A stretch of DNA of 64,000 bases from Pelagisphaera sp964404745 (GTDB lineage Bacteria; Verrucomicrobiota; Verrucomicrobiia; Opitutales; Opitutaceae): positions 4,356-68,355 of the forward strand of contig CAYOLG010000026.1 of NCBI GenBank assembly GCA_964404745.1, written 5' to 3'. Under the pieces are notes generated by a model, which was given only the letters and a program-made list of their open reading frames with translations, had not been told where the DNA came from and ran no database searches. Shown piece after piece: positions 1 to 7,763 of the stretch. Each line of letters starts with the position of its first letter. The stretch's first letter is position 1. The position numbers were made by a program, and so were the translations under genes.

Positions 1-764
1 CCGCGATCGCGAATTTGCCCACCGCCCAAATCCAGCATCCAACGGAAATTCCGATGGCAGTAGTCGGGATTGTAAGCCCGTCCCGCAGCCGGTCCCAGCC
101 ATAGATCCCAGTCGAGATTCGCGGGAGGCTTCATCGCGTTCATGGGATCGCCGCCGACTGGATTGTCATTGTGCCAGCACTCCACTCGGGTAACCCGACC
201 GATATTCCCCTCTTGTAGAAATTTTCTCAATACCGCCGCTCCCGGGTGATGGCGCCCTTGCGAACCCACTTGGATGACCCGCTTGTAGCGATTGGCCGCA
301 TCGACCATAGCCCGGCCTTCTTCTATGTATTTGCAAGCCGGCTTTTCTACATAGACGTCCTTCCCCGCCTGGCAGGCGTGAACGGTCATCAATCCGTGCC
401 AATGATCGGGAGTAGCAATAACCACCGCGTCGATATCCTTGCTGTCGAGTAACTCGCGATAGTCGGAATAGATGGCTATCTTCCGATCGAATCGGGCCGC
501 CGCATTTTGAGCGTGTTCGGAATCCACGTCGCACACCGCGCCCACGTTGTCGGGGATGCCCTTCAAGTGACTGCTCCCTTTGCCGCCTACTCCAATATGT
601 CCCGTTACAATCCGGTCGTTCGCGCCCGGCTTTCCATCCCTGGCTAGGACGCCACTAGAAACGATCATCGGAAATGCCGCAGCGGTTCCCGCAATGAAGG
701 ACCGTCGGGAAAGCTCGCTAGCTCTGGATTTTTTCGAGGGCGGGGTATCTGAGGGGTTAGCCAT
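1..764 (-). CDS. Gfo/Idh/MocA-family oxidoreductase, Tat-exported, 3' end outside window
   Basis: Only the first 254 codons are present; the gene runs off the left edge. The N-terminus carries a twin-arginine signal (LSRRSFIAGTAAAF, about residues 18-31). A Rossmann-like NAD(P) region follows with GHIGVGGKGSSHLKGI, then the VIATPDHWH and VEKPACK signatures of this family. Members are NAD(P)-dependent sugar or cyclitol dehydrogenases or glycosidases; the Tat-exported subgroup is abundant in Verrucomicrobia and Planctomycetes and usually has no assigned substrate. The start is the ATG at 762-764, directly before the Tat signal. It is divergent from the sulfatase at 960, so the 195-bp gap probably holds both promoters. 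The family call is firm; the substrate is unknown. Confidence 0.9.
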   Translation of the reverse strand, partial: MANPSDTPPSKKSRASELSRRSFIAGTAAAFPMIVSSGVLARDGKPGANDRIVTGHIGVGGKGSSHLKGIPDNVGAVCDVDSEHAQNAAARFDRKIAIYSDYRELLDSKDIDAVVIATPDHWHGLMTVHACQAGKDVYVEKPACKYIEEGRAMVDAANRYKRVIQVGSQGRHHPGAAVLRKFLQEGNIGRVTRVECWHNDNPVGGDPMNAMKPPANLDWDLWLGPAAGRAYNPDYCHRNFRWMLDLGGGQIRDR

Positions 765-959
765 ACTGTGAACGGTACTCTGAAAAGCTAAAAAGTGTCG
801 AGTTCGTTTATCAGGTTGCGGAGGATTGGCGCTTTTCGTTATCAATCCTAGATATCGACTAGAGAGTACCATATTTCGGTGGGACGCGACGTCCCCGGCG
901 CGTCAGTCTTATCCACGCCGTGGACGGTCCGATCCACCTCTCTCAATAAATTCTAATCT
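765..959. promoter_or_regulatory. Divergent promoter region between the oxidoreductase and the sulfatase
   Basis: Both flanking genes are transcribed away from this gap. It contains an 8-bp inverted repeat, GGTACTCT (774-781) and AGAGTACC (863-870), 81 bp apart. This could be an operator pair but is short enough to be chance. No confident -35/-10 pair was assigned. Confidence 0.3.
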
Positions 960-2423
960 ATGCCACTAAATCGTATTTCCCTCCTAGTTTTCTGTTCTAT
1001 CGCATCGATCGTTGCCGGTCATGCGGCCCATCACGAAAAGGCGCCCCAAGCCCTCCGGCCCCACATCGTCTTTATCTTAGCCGACGATATGGGCTACGGC
1101 GATCTCAAGGCTTACAATCCTCAGAGCAAAATTCCTACACCCCATCTAAATCGCCTAGCTAGCGAAGGGCTGATCTTCACCGATGCCCATTCCGGCGGAT
1201 CGACCTGCAAGCCATCACGCTACGCCCTATTCACCGGTCGCTTTTCTGCCCGAAAGCAAAGACTCAATGACAAAGAAGGCCCCATCCTCGATGCGGGCCG
1301 TGCCACCATCGCCAGCCTACTTCGGGACAACGGCTACCAAACGGCCATGGTAGGCAAATGGCATCTCGGCTTCGACCAAAAGGGTCTGGAGACCGGCAAG
1401 GAGATCAATGGATTCGCCTTCGACTTTGACCAGCCGCTGACCGGTGGGCCGGTCGATCGAGGCTTCGAATCCCTATTTGGGATGCATGCCTCGCTCGATA
1501 TCCCACCCTACTTTTATATCGAGAATCGAACGCCAACGATGGCTCCCACAGAAACGATCGGAGACCGGACCAGCGTCGGCGGGCCAGAAGACTGGACCCG
1601 CATTCAAGGGGAGTTTTGGCGCGGTGGAGCCGTCGCTCCTGATTTTAAGCATATCGAAGTGACGCCGCGATTCGCCAACGAAGCCAGTAAGGTGATTGAA
1701 TCCCGCGATACAAGCCGCCCGCTGTTTCTCTATCTCGCTCTCCCCTCCCCGCACACGCCTTGGCTACCAACCGAGGAGTTTGTCGGCAAGAGCGGGGCTG
1801 GCATGTACGGCGATTTTGTCATGCAGGTGGATGCCGTGGTTGGGCTGGTAATGGCCAGCCTTGAAAAGGCCGGCATCAGTAACAATACACTCGTCTTTTT
1901 CACCAGCGACAACGGACCGGTCTGGTACGACAAAGACGCCGAACGCTTCGGGCATCAATCCACTGGGCCTCTCCTGGGAGCCAAAGGCAGTGCCTGGGAA
2001 GGGGGGCATCGCATGCCGTTTATTGCCCGTTGGCCAGACAAGATTGAGGCTAGTTCACGAAGCGACCACACCATTTCATTTGTCGACGTTTTTGCAACCT
2101 TCGCGGATCTGGCCGGACAGGAGAGTCTCGCTGAAGGAGCCGCCAAAGACAGTGTAAGCTTTCTGCCCGTAATGCTGGATCATGATGGAAACCACGAATC
2201 CAGAAGACCCATACTTCACAGCGACAAAGTTATACGCGACGGCGATTGGAAATTAATCGACACAAAGCGGAGCCGCGGCTTTACATCCGATCGGAGCAAG
2301 GACTACGGCATCGAGCTCTTCAACCTGGCCGAGGATCTTTCGGAAACGAACAACCTCATCGATCGGATGCCGGAAAAAGCGGAATACCTTCGAATGAAAA
2401 TCAAGCAGATCCTGGGTGAATAA
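960..2423 (+). CDS. Secreted sulfatase (S1 family), CKPSR active site
   Basis: A 487-residue Cys-type sulfatase that hydrolyses sulfate esters, probably in the periplasm. A hydrophobic N-terminus (about residues 6-22) suggests a signal peptide. The metal-binding ADDMGYGD (41-48) and the maturation motif C83-K-P-S-R are present, where Cys83 would be converted to formylglycine. GKWHLG and the metal-binding D317-N318 (FTSDNG) are also intact. It ends about 170 bp before dgoD on the same strand, so it may release a sulfated galactose-type sugar that feeds that enzyme. The exact S1 subfamily and substrate cannot be read from the sequence alone. Confidence 0.92.
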   Translation: MPLNRISLLVFCSIASIVAGHAAHHEKAPQALRPHIVFILADDMGYGDLKAYNPQSKIPTPHLNRLASEGLIFTDAHSGGSTCKPSRYALFTGRFSARKQRLNDKEGPILDAGRATIASLLRDNGYQTAMVGKWHLGFDQKGLETGKEINGFAFDFDQPLTGGPVDRGFESLFGMHASLDIPPYFYIENRTPTMAPTETIGDRTSVGGPEDWTRIQGEFWRGGAVAPDFKHIEVTPRFANEASKVIESRDTSRPLFLYLALPSPHTPWLPTEEFVGKSGAGMYGDFVMQVDAVVGLVMASLEKAGISNNTLVFFTSDNGPVWYDKDAERFGHQSTGPLLGAKGSAWEGGHRMPFIARWPDKIEASSRSDHTISFVDVFATFADLAGQESLAEGAAKDSVSFLPVMLDHDGNHESRRPILHSDKVIRDGDWKLIDTKRSRGFTSDRSKDYGIELFNLAEDLSETNNLIDRMPEKAEYLRMKIKQILGE

Positions 2424-2439
2424 AGCGCTAACCGCCCGC

Positions 2440-2525
2440 TTACGCTCGAGGACGCGAAAGACGCTGAGGAATTACAAAGCATTCGTTTCTTTCTTTGCGG
2501 TCTTCGCGATCTTTGCGGTTCATCA
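2440..2525. repeat. Tandem 9-mer and inverted intergenic repeat
   Basis: Three imperfect 9-bp units, TTTGCGGTC, TTCGCGATC and TTTGCGGTT, run from about 2494 to 2520. An upstream stretch (gacgcgaaagacgctgagg, from about 2450) is roughly complementary, so the whole can fold back. It sits between the sulfatase stop and dgoD. Similar wording occurs in intergenic regions of other Verrucomicrobia as I recall; function unknown. Confidence 0.45.
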
Positions 2526-2594
2526 ATCTGATTATTTTTTCTGCTCTCTATATGCTTTTCTTAGTAGTCGACTACCTGTTTATTGCCTCTCCCT

Positions 2595-3746
2595 ATGAAA
2601 ATTACCTCCCTTACCCTCTACAAAGTGAAGCCTCGCTGGGTGTTCCTAAAAGTGGATACCGATGAAGGCCTGTCCGGCTGGGGAGAACCCATTTTAGAAG
2701 GCAGACCCAATGCTTCCATCGCCATGGTAAAGGAACTGGAACGCCAGTTGATTGGAGAAGATCCCCGTCAGATCGAACGAATTTTTCAGCAGCTCTATCG
2801 CGGCGGATTCTATCGAGGAGGCGAGATTCAGATGAGCGCTATCTCCGGTATCGAGCAAGCGCTTTGGGATATCAAAGGGAAGGCCATGGGCGTTCCGGTT
2901 TACGAGTTGATGGGCGGTGCGGTTCGCAGCAAGATCAAAGCCTATGCTTGGGTAGGCGGCGACGATCCCGAAAAAGCGGATCAAGATGCGAAAAAACGGC
3001 TTAAGCAAGGGTTTCTGAATCTGAAAATGAACGCTACCGGTCCTTGCGAACGGATAGGAGACTACGGGGAAATCGACGCCGCGGTGGATCGCTTGGCCCG
3101 GGTTCGAGCCATTGTCGGAGAAAAGGTGGGAATCGCCGTCGATTTTCATGGTCGTGTCCACAAATCGATGGCCAAGACATTGGTCAAGGCCATGGAACCT
3201 TACCGCCCGCTATTCTATGAAGAACCACTGCTTCCGGAGCACCTGGATTTTCTTCCCGAACTCGCTCGCTACACCACCGTCCCCCTCGCTACCGGTGAGC
3301 GACTGTATGGCAGGTGGGACTATAAGCAGCTCATTACTCAAGGAACCATCGATATCGTCCAACCCGATCTCTCCCACACAGGCGGCATTTGGGAAGGACG
3401 GAAAATCGCCGCTATGGCGGAGGCTTATGACATTGGGGTCGCTCCACACTGCCCACTGGGTCCGCTAGCCCTGGCCAGCTCGTTGCAGCTCGACGCCTGC
3501 ACGCCCAATTTCGTCATTCAGGAAACGTCACTGAAAATGCAGTACAACGAATCAGGCGATCTACTGGACTACGTTAAGAACAAGGAAGTGTTCAGTGTAG
3601 AAGAGAGCTACATCGACTTGCCCAAGCTTCCCGGGCTAGGAGTCGACATCGACGAGGAAGCCGTCATAGAAGCAGACAAGGAAGGTTTCGACTGGTCTCA
3701 GCCCAACCGCTGGCACTATGAAGACGGCTCCATTGCCGAGTGGTGA
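2595..3746 (+). CDS. dgoD: D-galactonate dehydratase
   Basis: Dehydrates D-galactonate to 2-keto-3-deoxy-D-galactonate in the DeLey-Doudoroff route, in the cytoplasm. The 383-residue protein follows E. coli DgoD closely along its whole length (MKIT start, GFYRGG, SAISGIEQALWDIKGK, QPDLSH.GG, KNKE.FS). The enolase-superfamily residues fall at the same numbers as in E. coli: D183, E209 and E235 for Mg2+, and H185 and H285 as acid/base. The start at 2595 was chosen over an in-frame ATG four codons upstream because it matches the E. coli N-terminus. Neighbours are a sulfatase upstream and a convergent ACS-family transporter downstream. No KDPGal kinase or aldolase is in the window. Confidence 0.93.
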   Translation: MKITSLTLYKVKPRWVFLKVDTDEGLSGWGEPILEGRPNASIAMVKELERQLIGEDPRQIERIFQQLYRGGFYRGGEIQMSAISGIEQALWDIKGKAMGVPVYELMGGAVRSKIKAYAWVGGDDPEKADQDAKKRLKQGFLNLKMNATGPCERIGDYGEIDAAVDRLARVRAIVGEKVGIAVDFHGRVHKSMAKTLVKAMEPYRPLFYEEPLLPEHLDFLPELARYTTVPLATGERLYGRWDYKQLITQGTIDIVQPDLSHTGGIWEGRKIAAMAEAYDIGVAPHCPLGPLALASSLQLDACTPNFVIQETSLKMQYNESGDLLDYVKNKEVFSVEESYIDLPKLPGLGVDIDEEAVIEADKEGFDWSQPNRWHYEDGSIAEW

Positions 3747-3753
3747 GATAAAG

Positions 3754-3804
3754 GTAGCACAGGCTTCCAGCCTGTGTCCAAAACAGGCAAGATGCCTGTT
3801 CTAC
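3754..3804. repeat. REP-like hairpin pair, CAGGC subfamily
   Basis: A 51-bp element opening with GTAG and closing with CTAC, holding two small hairpins (ACAGGC/GCCTGT) in tandem. It sits between the convergent dgoD and transporter genes. The same subfamily recurs at 19380 and 23630. It could act as a bidirectional transcript end. Confidence 0.7.
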
Positions 3805-3809
3805 CCTTG

Positions 3810-5171
3810 CTACGGCTCCCGTTCCGGCTCGATGCGCTTCGTGCAGTCGATGGTTAGCCAGAGAAGAGCGGTGAACACGTATAAACCCGCCACCACCACG
3901 AACATGGGATTGTAGTCGGTGATCGTTTGCGAAACACCATCGACCACTTGGATAGAGGTGTACCTGTCCAGCAAAGGACCCACCAGGAAGGGCGGGACCA
4001 GGAAGGCTCCAAAATTGCCTGCGGTATTGACGATGCTAAAGACCGTGGCCGAATAGGGTCCCCCGATATCCGTACAGGTGCCCCACACCGTCGGCTGAGA
4101 CCAGTCGCTGAAAAATTTGACCACGAAGAGCCCGACCGCTAGGGCAAAGACGCTAGTCTGGGCGATGGCTATAAACACACAGCCCGCGGCGACAACCTTG
4201 CCTGTCGACCCCATGATACGGCGGCCCCACTTACGGCTACCGGTAATCCGAATGGCGAAATCATTCAGATAGCCGCCGACAAAACCGCCTATGGCGCCAC
4301 CAAACAGCGGAAAACTCGCATAAATTCCCATCTCCTCGATCGTTATCTGCTTAGACAAAAAGAAGCTTCCCAAGACGGTTGTGTATACGATGTCAGCTCC
4401 CGCATTCGACACTTGGGCAATCACCATCGTTACCAGGCCGCGATTCTTCATCGCCTGTTTGAAACTCATGACTTTGCGGGTGGTCGATTTACTCGGATCT
4501 TTGTCTTCCAAAAGGAGAGCCTTCTCGGCATCATCTACTCGCCCATCGCTGCTAGGATCGTTACGGTAATAGAGATAAAAGGCAACAGCCAGGATAAGAC
4601 CGATAACCGCCATTATGATAATCGCGGTTCTCCAACCTAGTCCGAAGTAACCCATGAGAATAGTGGCCATGATAATCGGCGCGACAGCCGCTCCTGCCCT
4701 TCCCGCGAAACTTGCCACGAAGCCTTGCATCGTGGTTCGACTCCTTGACGGAAACCAGTTTCTCGATACATTGCTCAAGCTCGGATAAGCGCCGGCCTGG
4801 GCTGCGCCGAATATAAGTCGAGATGCGCAAAAGGTGAAATAGGTGCCGGCAACAGCGAATATAACCAAGCTTATTGACCAACTAAATACTATGGCGCTGA
4901 GAAATACTCGGGCTCCGAAAAAGTCGCAGATAATTCCGGCGGGAATCTGGCCCAATGTGTAGGACACCTGAAAAAAGGCGAAAATCTGCTCCAGCTCAGT
5001 ATTCGTGTATCCATACTCCTTAGCCAGCTCGGGACGGATCACCAGCCATGTGTACCGATGAAGATAGAGGATCATTGAAGTAGCCGCCGCTAGAAGCAAA
5101 ACGACGTGGTGTACCTTGGTCGGCTTGAGTGGCTTTGATAAACCGGAGGGAGAGGACGGATCTTTATTCAT
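3810..5171 (-). CDS. MFS transporter, ACS (anion:cation symporter) family
   Basis: About 453 residues with 12 predicted membrane segments. The N-terminal helix pattern (YLHRYTWLVIRPELAKEYG, then GQIPAGIICDFFGAR) resembles the ACS family, which takes up hexuronates, D-galactonate and related organic anions. It lies 46 bp downstream of the aldo-keto reductase and on the same strand as that gene and the SsuD-like monooxygenase, suggesting one operon. Convergence with dgoD leaves galactonate as an alternative substrate. The start at 5171 (MNKDPSS) was chosen because the longer reading frame overlaps the reductase coding region. Family is sure; substrate is not. Confidence 0.88.
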   Translation of the reverse strand: MNKDPSSPSGLSKPLKPTKVHHVVLLLAAATSMILYLHRYTWLVIRPELAKEYGYTNTELEQIFAFFQVSYTLGQIPAGIICDFFGARVFLSAIVFSWSISLVIFAVAGTYFTFCASRLIFGAAQAGAYPSLSNVSRNWFPSRSRTTMQGFVASFAGRAGAAVAPIIMATILMGYFGLGWRTAIIIMAVIGLILAVAFYLYYRNDPSSDGRVDDAEKALLLEDKDPSKSTTRKVMSFKQAMKNRGLVTMVIAQVSNAGADIVYTTVLGSFFLSKQITIEEMGIYASFPLFGGAIGGFVGGYLNDFAIRITGSRKWGRRIMGSTGKVVAAGCVFIAIAQTSVFALAVGLFVVKFFSDWSQPTVWGTCTDIGGPYSATVFSIVNTAGNFGAFLVPPFLVGPLLDRYTSIQVVDGVSQTITDYNPMFVVVAGLYVFTALLWLTIDCTKRIEPEREP

Positions 5172-5217
5172 TTGGGGAGGATCTATTGAGGTTTCAAAGG
5201 AGGAGAATGACGCTTTC

Positions 5218-6126
5218 CTAGGGCACCGATTTCCCTTGGGCCGCCTCCCAAACCGCATACCAATCTTGCCGGTCCAGCTTGATCCTCGATGCTTTGGACC
5301 CGTCTCGAATACGGTCAGGCTTGTTCGTCCCAAGAATAACTGCCGGATTCGCGGGCACAGAGAGGATCCAGGCGTAGACCAATGCATCCAGTGGGGCATC
5401 CCCATATTTCGGGGACAATTCGGTCAGCTTAATGCAGACGCGCATTCCCGCCTCGTTTTTCTCGTCAAAGAGCCTTCCGCCTGCCAGCGGAGACCAGGCC
5501 ATGGGGCGAACCCGTTTCTGCAAACACTGATCGAAAACCCCCTCGTACAGGGGCGCCATCGCCATTGGGCTGAACTCAACTTGATTGGTCACCAGACGGC
5601 CATCCATCAATTGATCGAGGGTTTCGAATTGATCGATGGTGTAGTTAGAAACGCCCACCGCCTTCACCTTCCCTTGCTCAAGCAAGCGATCAAGCCCTGC
5701 CGCAGTATCTTCTGGCGGCGTCAGCCAATCCGGCCGGTGGACGAGAAATAGATCGATGACGTCTACATCCATCAGTCGCAACGACTTTTCCACGCAGGCG
5801 ACTAGGTTGCCTGATGTCGCGTTGTAATGGGGCAAGCGCGCAGCGGACTTCTCCTCCGAGGGAACATCGATTCCCCCTTTGGTTACGATCCGCAACTGCT
5901 CTTTAAGTTCCGAATCGGCTTTGAGAGCCCCGCCGATAGCCGCCTCAACGCTATACAACCCGTAGATCTCTGCCGTATCTATGGTGTCGATACCACATTC
6001 TAGGCAGATGCGGAATCTTTCCGCCAAGGTAGAATCGCTCGGTTTCTCTTCCTCATCCAAGATTCGCCAAGTCCCATACACGATATCCGGGATCTGGCAG
6101 CGCAATTGGTCGCTTTTCTCACTCAT
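5218..6126 (-). CDS. Aldo/keto reductase, YdhF-like
   Basis: A 302-residue NAD(P)H-dependent aldehyde/ketone reductase of the AKR superfamily. The colinear match is to the YdhF group: GTWRILD near the start, DTIDTAEIYG (catalytic Asp and Tyr), VTKGGI, DLFLVHRPDW, VGVSNYT, NQVEFSP, RPMAWSPLAGGRLF and the C-terminal PAVILGTNK. It lies between an SsuD-like monooxygenase and an ACS transporter on the same strand. In the sulfo-SMO route of sulfoquinovose breakdown an AKR reduces the sugar aldehyde made by a flavin monooxygenase, so this gene could have a parallel role (inference). The 100-N gap lies just upstream of its start and may hide its promoter. Confidence 0.9.
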   Translation of the reverse strand: MSEKSDQLRCQIPDIVYGTWRILDEEEKPSDSTLAERFRICLECGIDTIDTAEIYGLYSVEAAIGGALKADSELKEQLRIVTKGGIDVPSEEKSAARLPHYNATSGNLVACVEKSLRLMDVDVIDLFLVHRPDWLTPPEDTAAGLDRLLEQGKVKAVGVSNYTIDQFETLDQLMDGRLVTNQVEFSPMAMAPLYEGVFDQCLQKRVRPMAWSPLAGGRLFDEKNEAGMRVCIKLTELSPKYGDAPLDALVYAWILSVPANPAVILGTNKPDRIRDGSKASRIKLDRQDWYAVWEAAQGKSVP

Positions 6127-6182
6127 ATCTAAAGTTTATTTTAATAGCTTTTCAAAATCTCTGCGGCGTCGCGCGAGCGCGA

Positions 6183-6282
6183 NNNNNNNNNNNNNNNNNN
6201 NNNNNNNNNNNNNNNNNNNNNNNNNNNNNNNNNNNNNNNNNNNNNNNNNNNNNNNNNNNNNNNNNNNNNNNNNNNNNNNNNN
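6183..6282. other. Assembly gap of 100 Ns, flanked by an inverted repeat
   Basis: Exactly 100 Ns, a conventional scaffold-gap size, so the true length is unknown. The left flank (GCGGCGTCGCGC) and the reverse complement of the right flank (GCGGCATCGCGC) nearly match. Assembly therefore probably failed inside a GC-rich hairpin repeat. Reading frames crossing the gap should be ignored. Confidence 0.95.
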
Positions 6283-6388
6283 GCGCGATGCCGCGAATGT
6301 GGGACGATTGACGCTTTGCAGGGCAAAATCCTTAGAGCTCGCCGGTTCATTTTCATCGATAGATTTTGCTGGATTAATAGAGTTGGCT

Positions 6389-7552
6389 CTACGCCCTCGG
6401 CCCAAAGGTGAGCGGGGTTTCCGGGGTTTCGGCTGGCAGTCTACCTTGGTCAATATTGAGCTTGGTTGTATCCAATCGCGGCAGAACATGCTTCGCAAAA
6501 AGCCCGCACTCGTCGATATGCGGATACCCAGAGAAGATGAAGGCCCGCATGCCCATATCTATGTACCGCTGCAGCTTTTCATAAACTTGGTCTGGATCTC
6601 CGACCAGAGCGCTGGCGCAACCAGATCGAGCCCGTCCAATCCCCGACCAAACGTGTTCTTCGATGTAGTCGTCATCGGTTCCCGCTCTGAGCTCGTCTTG
6701 CCGCTGCACGCCAGCAGATCGGTTGTCTTGGGCCCTCGCCTTGATCGCCTCGCCTATATCGGGGTCTAGTTTGGAGATGAGCTTATCCGCGGCCGCCCTG
6801 GCCTCTGCTTCAGTTTCTCGAACAATCATATGAATACGGAGGCCAAAATCGATTTTGCGACTATAACCAGAAGCCCGTTCGCTCAGTTCCCGCATGGTTT
6901 TGCCCAGCCGCTCCTCCGTTTCCGGCCACATGAGAAAGACGTCGCAATGCTGAGCGCAAAGGTCACGGGCGGCGGGCGAGATTCCCCCAAAATAAAGCAA
7001 AGGCCCACCGTTTTGCTGATAAGGTTTTGCGGGGTCCGTCCAGGGAATGTCTAGATTGTAATACTCACCGTGATACGATATTTCATTCTGCGTCCAGCAC
7101 TGCTTAAGGATCTCTATCGACTCTCGAGCTCGTTGATAACGCTCTTCGCTCTTCATCTTTTCGCCCGGCAGATCCGAGGAAATGATGTTTACCGCTAAAC
7201 GTCCTTTGGCGATATGATCGATGGTGCTTATGTGCCGAGCCAGCATAGGCGGATGGATTTCTCCCATCCGAATGGCGACCAGCTGATTGATCTGCTTGGT
7301 TGAGGTCGCCATGGCGGCAGCGAATGGCAGCGGTTCCTGTCCCACCACGAAAGAGGAGGGTAACAGAATATTCTGATAGCCTAGGCGGTCAGCTCTCCGC
7401 ACGATCTCCCCGCAATGTTCGTAGCTGCTCCGTAGTTGCCCGTCTGGCACGCCGAGATACTCGTAATCGTCCCCACAAAGGGCAGAGAACCAAGCTATTT
7501 CGACCTTACGCTCAAGGCTTCTGATTTCAACAGGAGGGGCAGGGGCGCTCAT
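6389..7552 (-). CDS. SsuD-like FMNH2-dependent alkanesulfonate/sulfosugar monooxygenase
   Basis: A 387-residue luciferase-like flavin monooxygenase, colinear with E. coli SsuD: ADRLGY, QINQLVAIRMGEIHPP, GRLAVNIISSDLP, PLLYFGGISPAA, SRKIDFGLRIHMIVRET, SGIGRARSGCASALVGD and FIFSGYPHIDE. Equivalents of the SsuD active-site Arg226, His228, Arg297 and Tyr331 appear as R239, H241, R309 and Y343. The Cys54 position is not conserved (PSSFVVG). Such enzymes oxidise a C-sulfonate to an aldehyde plus sulfite with FMNH2 from a partner reductase. No flavin reductase or ABC sulfonate importer is nearby; an AKR and an MFS transporter lie downstream instead. The start follows a GAGGGAAGA ribosome site; the longer frame upstream lacks one. 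Confidence 0.87.
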   Translation of the reverse strand: MSAPAPPVEIRSLERKVEIAWFSALCGDDYEYLGVPDGQLRSSYEHCGEIVRRADRLGYQNILLPSSFVVGQEPLPFAAAMATSTKQINQLVAIRMGEIHPPMLARHISTIDHIAKGRLAVNIISSDLPGEKMKSEERYQRARESIEILKQCWTQNEISYHGEYYNLDIPWTDPAKPYQQNGGPLLYFGGISPAARDLCAQHCDVFLMWPETEERLGKTMRELSERASGYSRKIDFGLRIHMIVRETEAEARAAADKLISKLDPDIGEAIKARAQDNRSAGVQRQDELRAGTDDDYIEEHVWSGIGRARSGCASALVGDPDQVYEKLQRYIDMGMRAFIFSGYPHIDECGLFAKHVLPRLDTTKLNIDQGRLPAETPETPLTFGPRA

Positions 7553-7645
7553 CTTCTTCCCTCTTATGACCGATCGACGAAACGAATCAAGGGATTCCTT
7601 CGAGCAAACCAAATCGTAGTGTCGTCGCTCGCGGCAATCGCGTAA

Positions 7646-7691
7646 GTAGAGTGTCCACCGATTCTGCGGTCGCCGCGAGCGGCGACCCTAC
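7646..7691. repeat. REP-like element, GTCGCCGC hairpin
   Basis: Starts with GTAG and ends with CTAC; the right half folds as GGTCGCCGC-GA-GCGGCGACC (7669-7688). It lies between the monooxygenase start and the DUF1501 stop. Confidence 0.65.
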
Positions 7692-7763
7692 ATCGACAAA
7701 CCTGATTTCATCCATTTGTTGGACAACTATCCTGGATATCTGAAGCCGGCGCTACCCTAATCT

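Noticed and set aside
5981..6769. Open frame running across the N gap on the plus strand
   Set aside because: The frame exists only because Ns do not code a stop; it overlaps two well-supported minus-strand genes.
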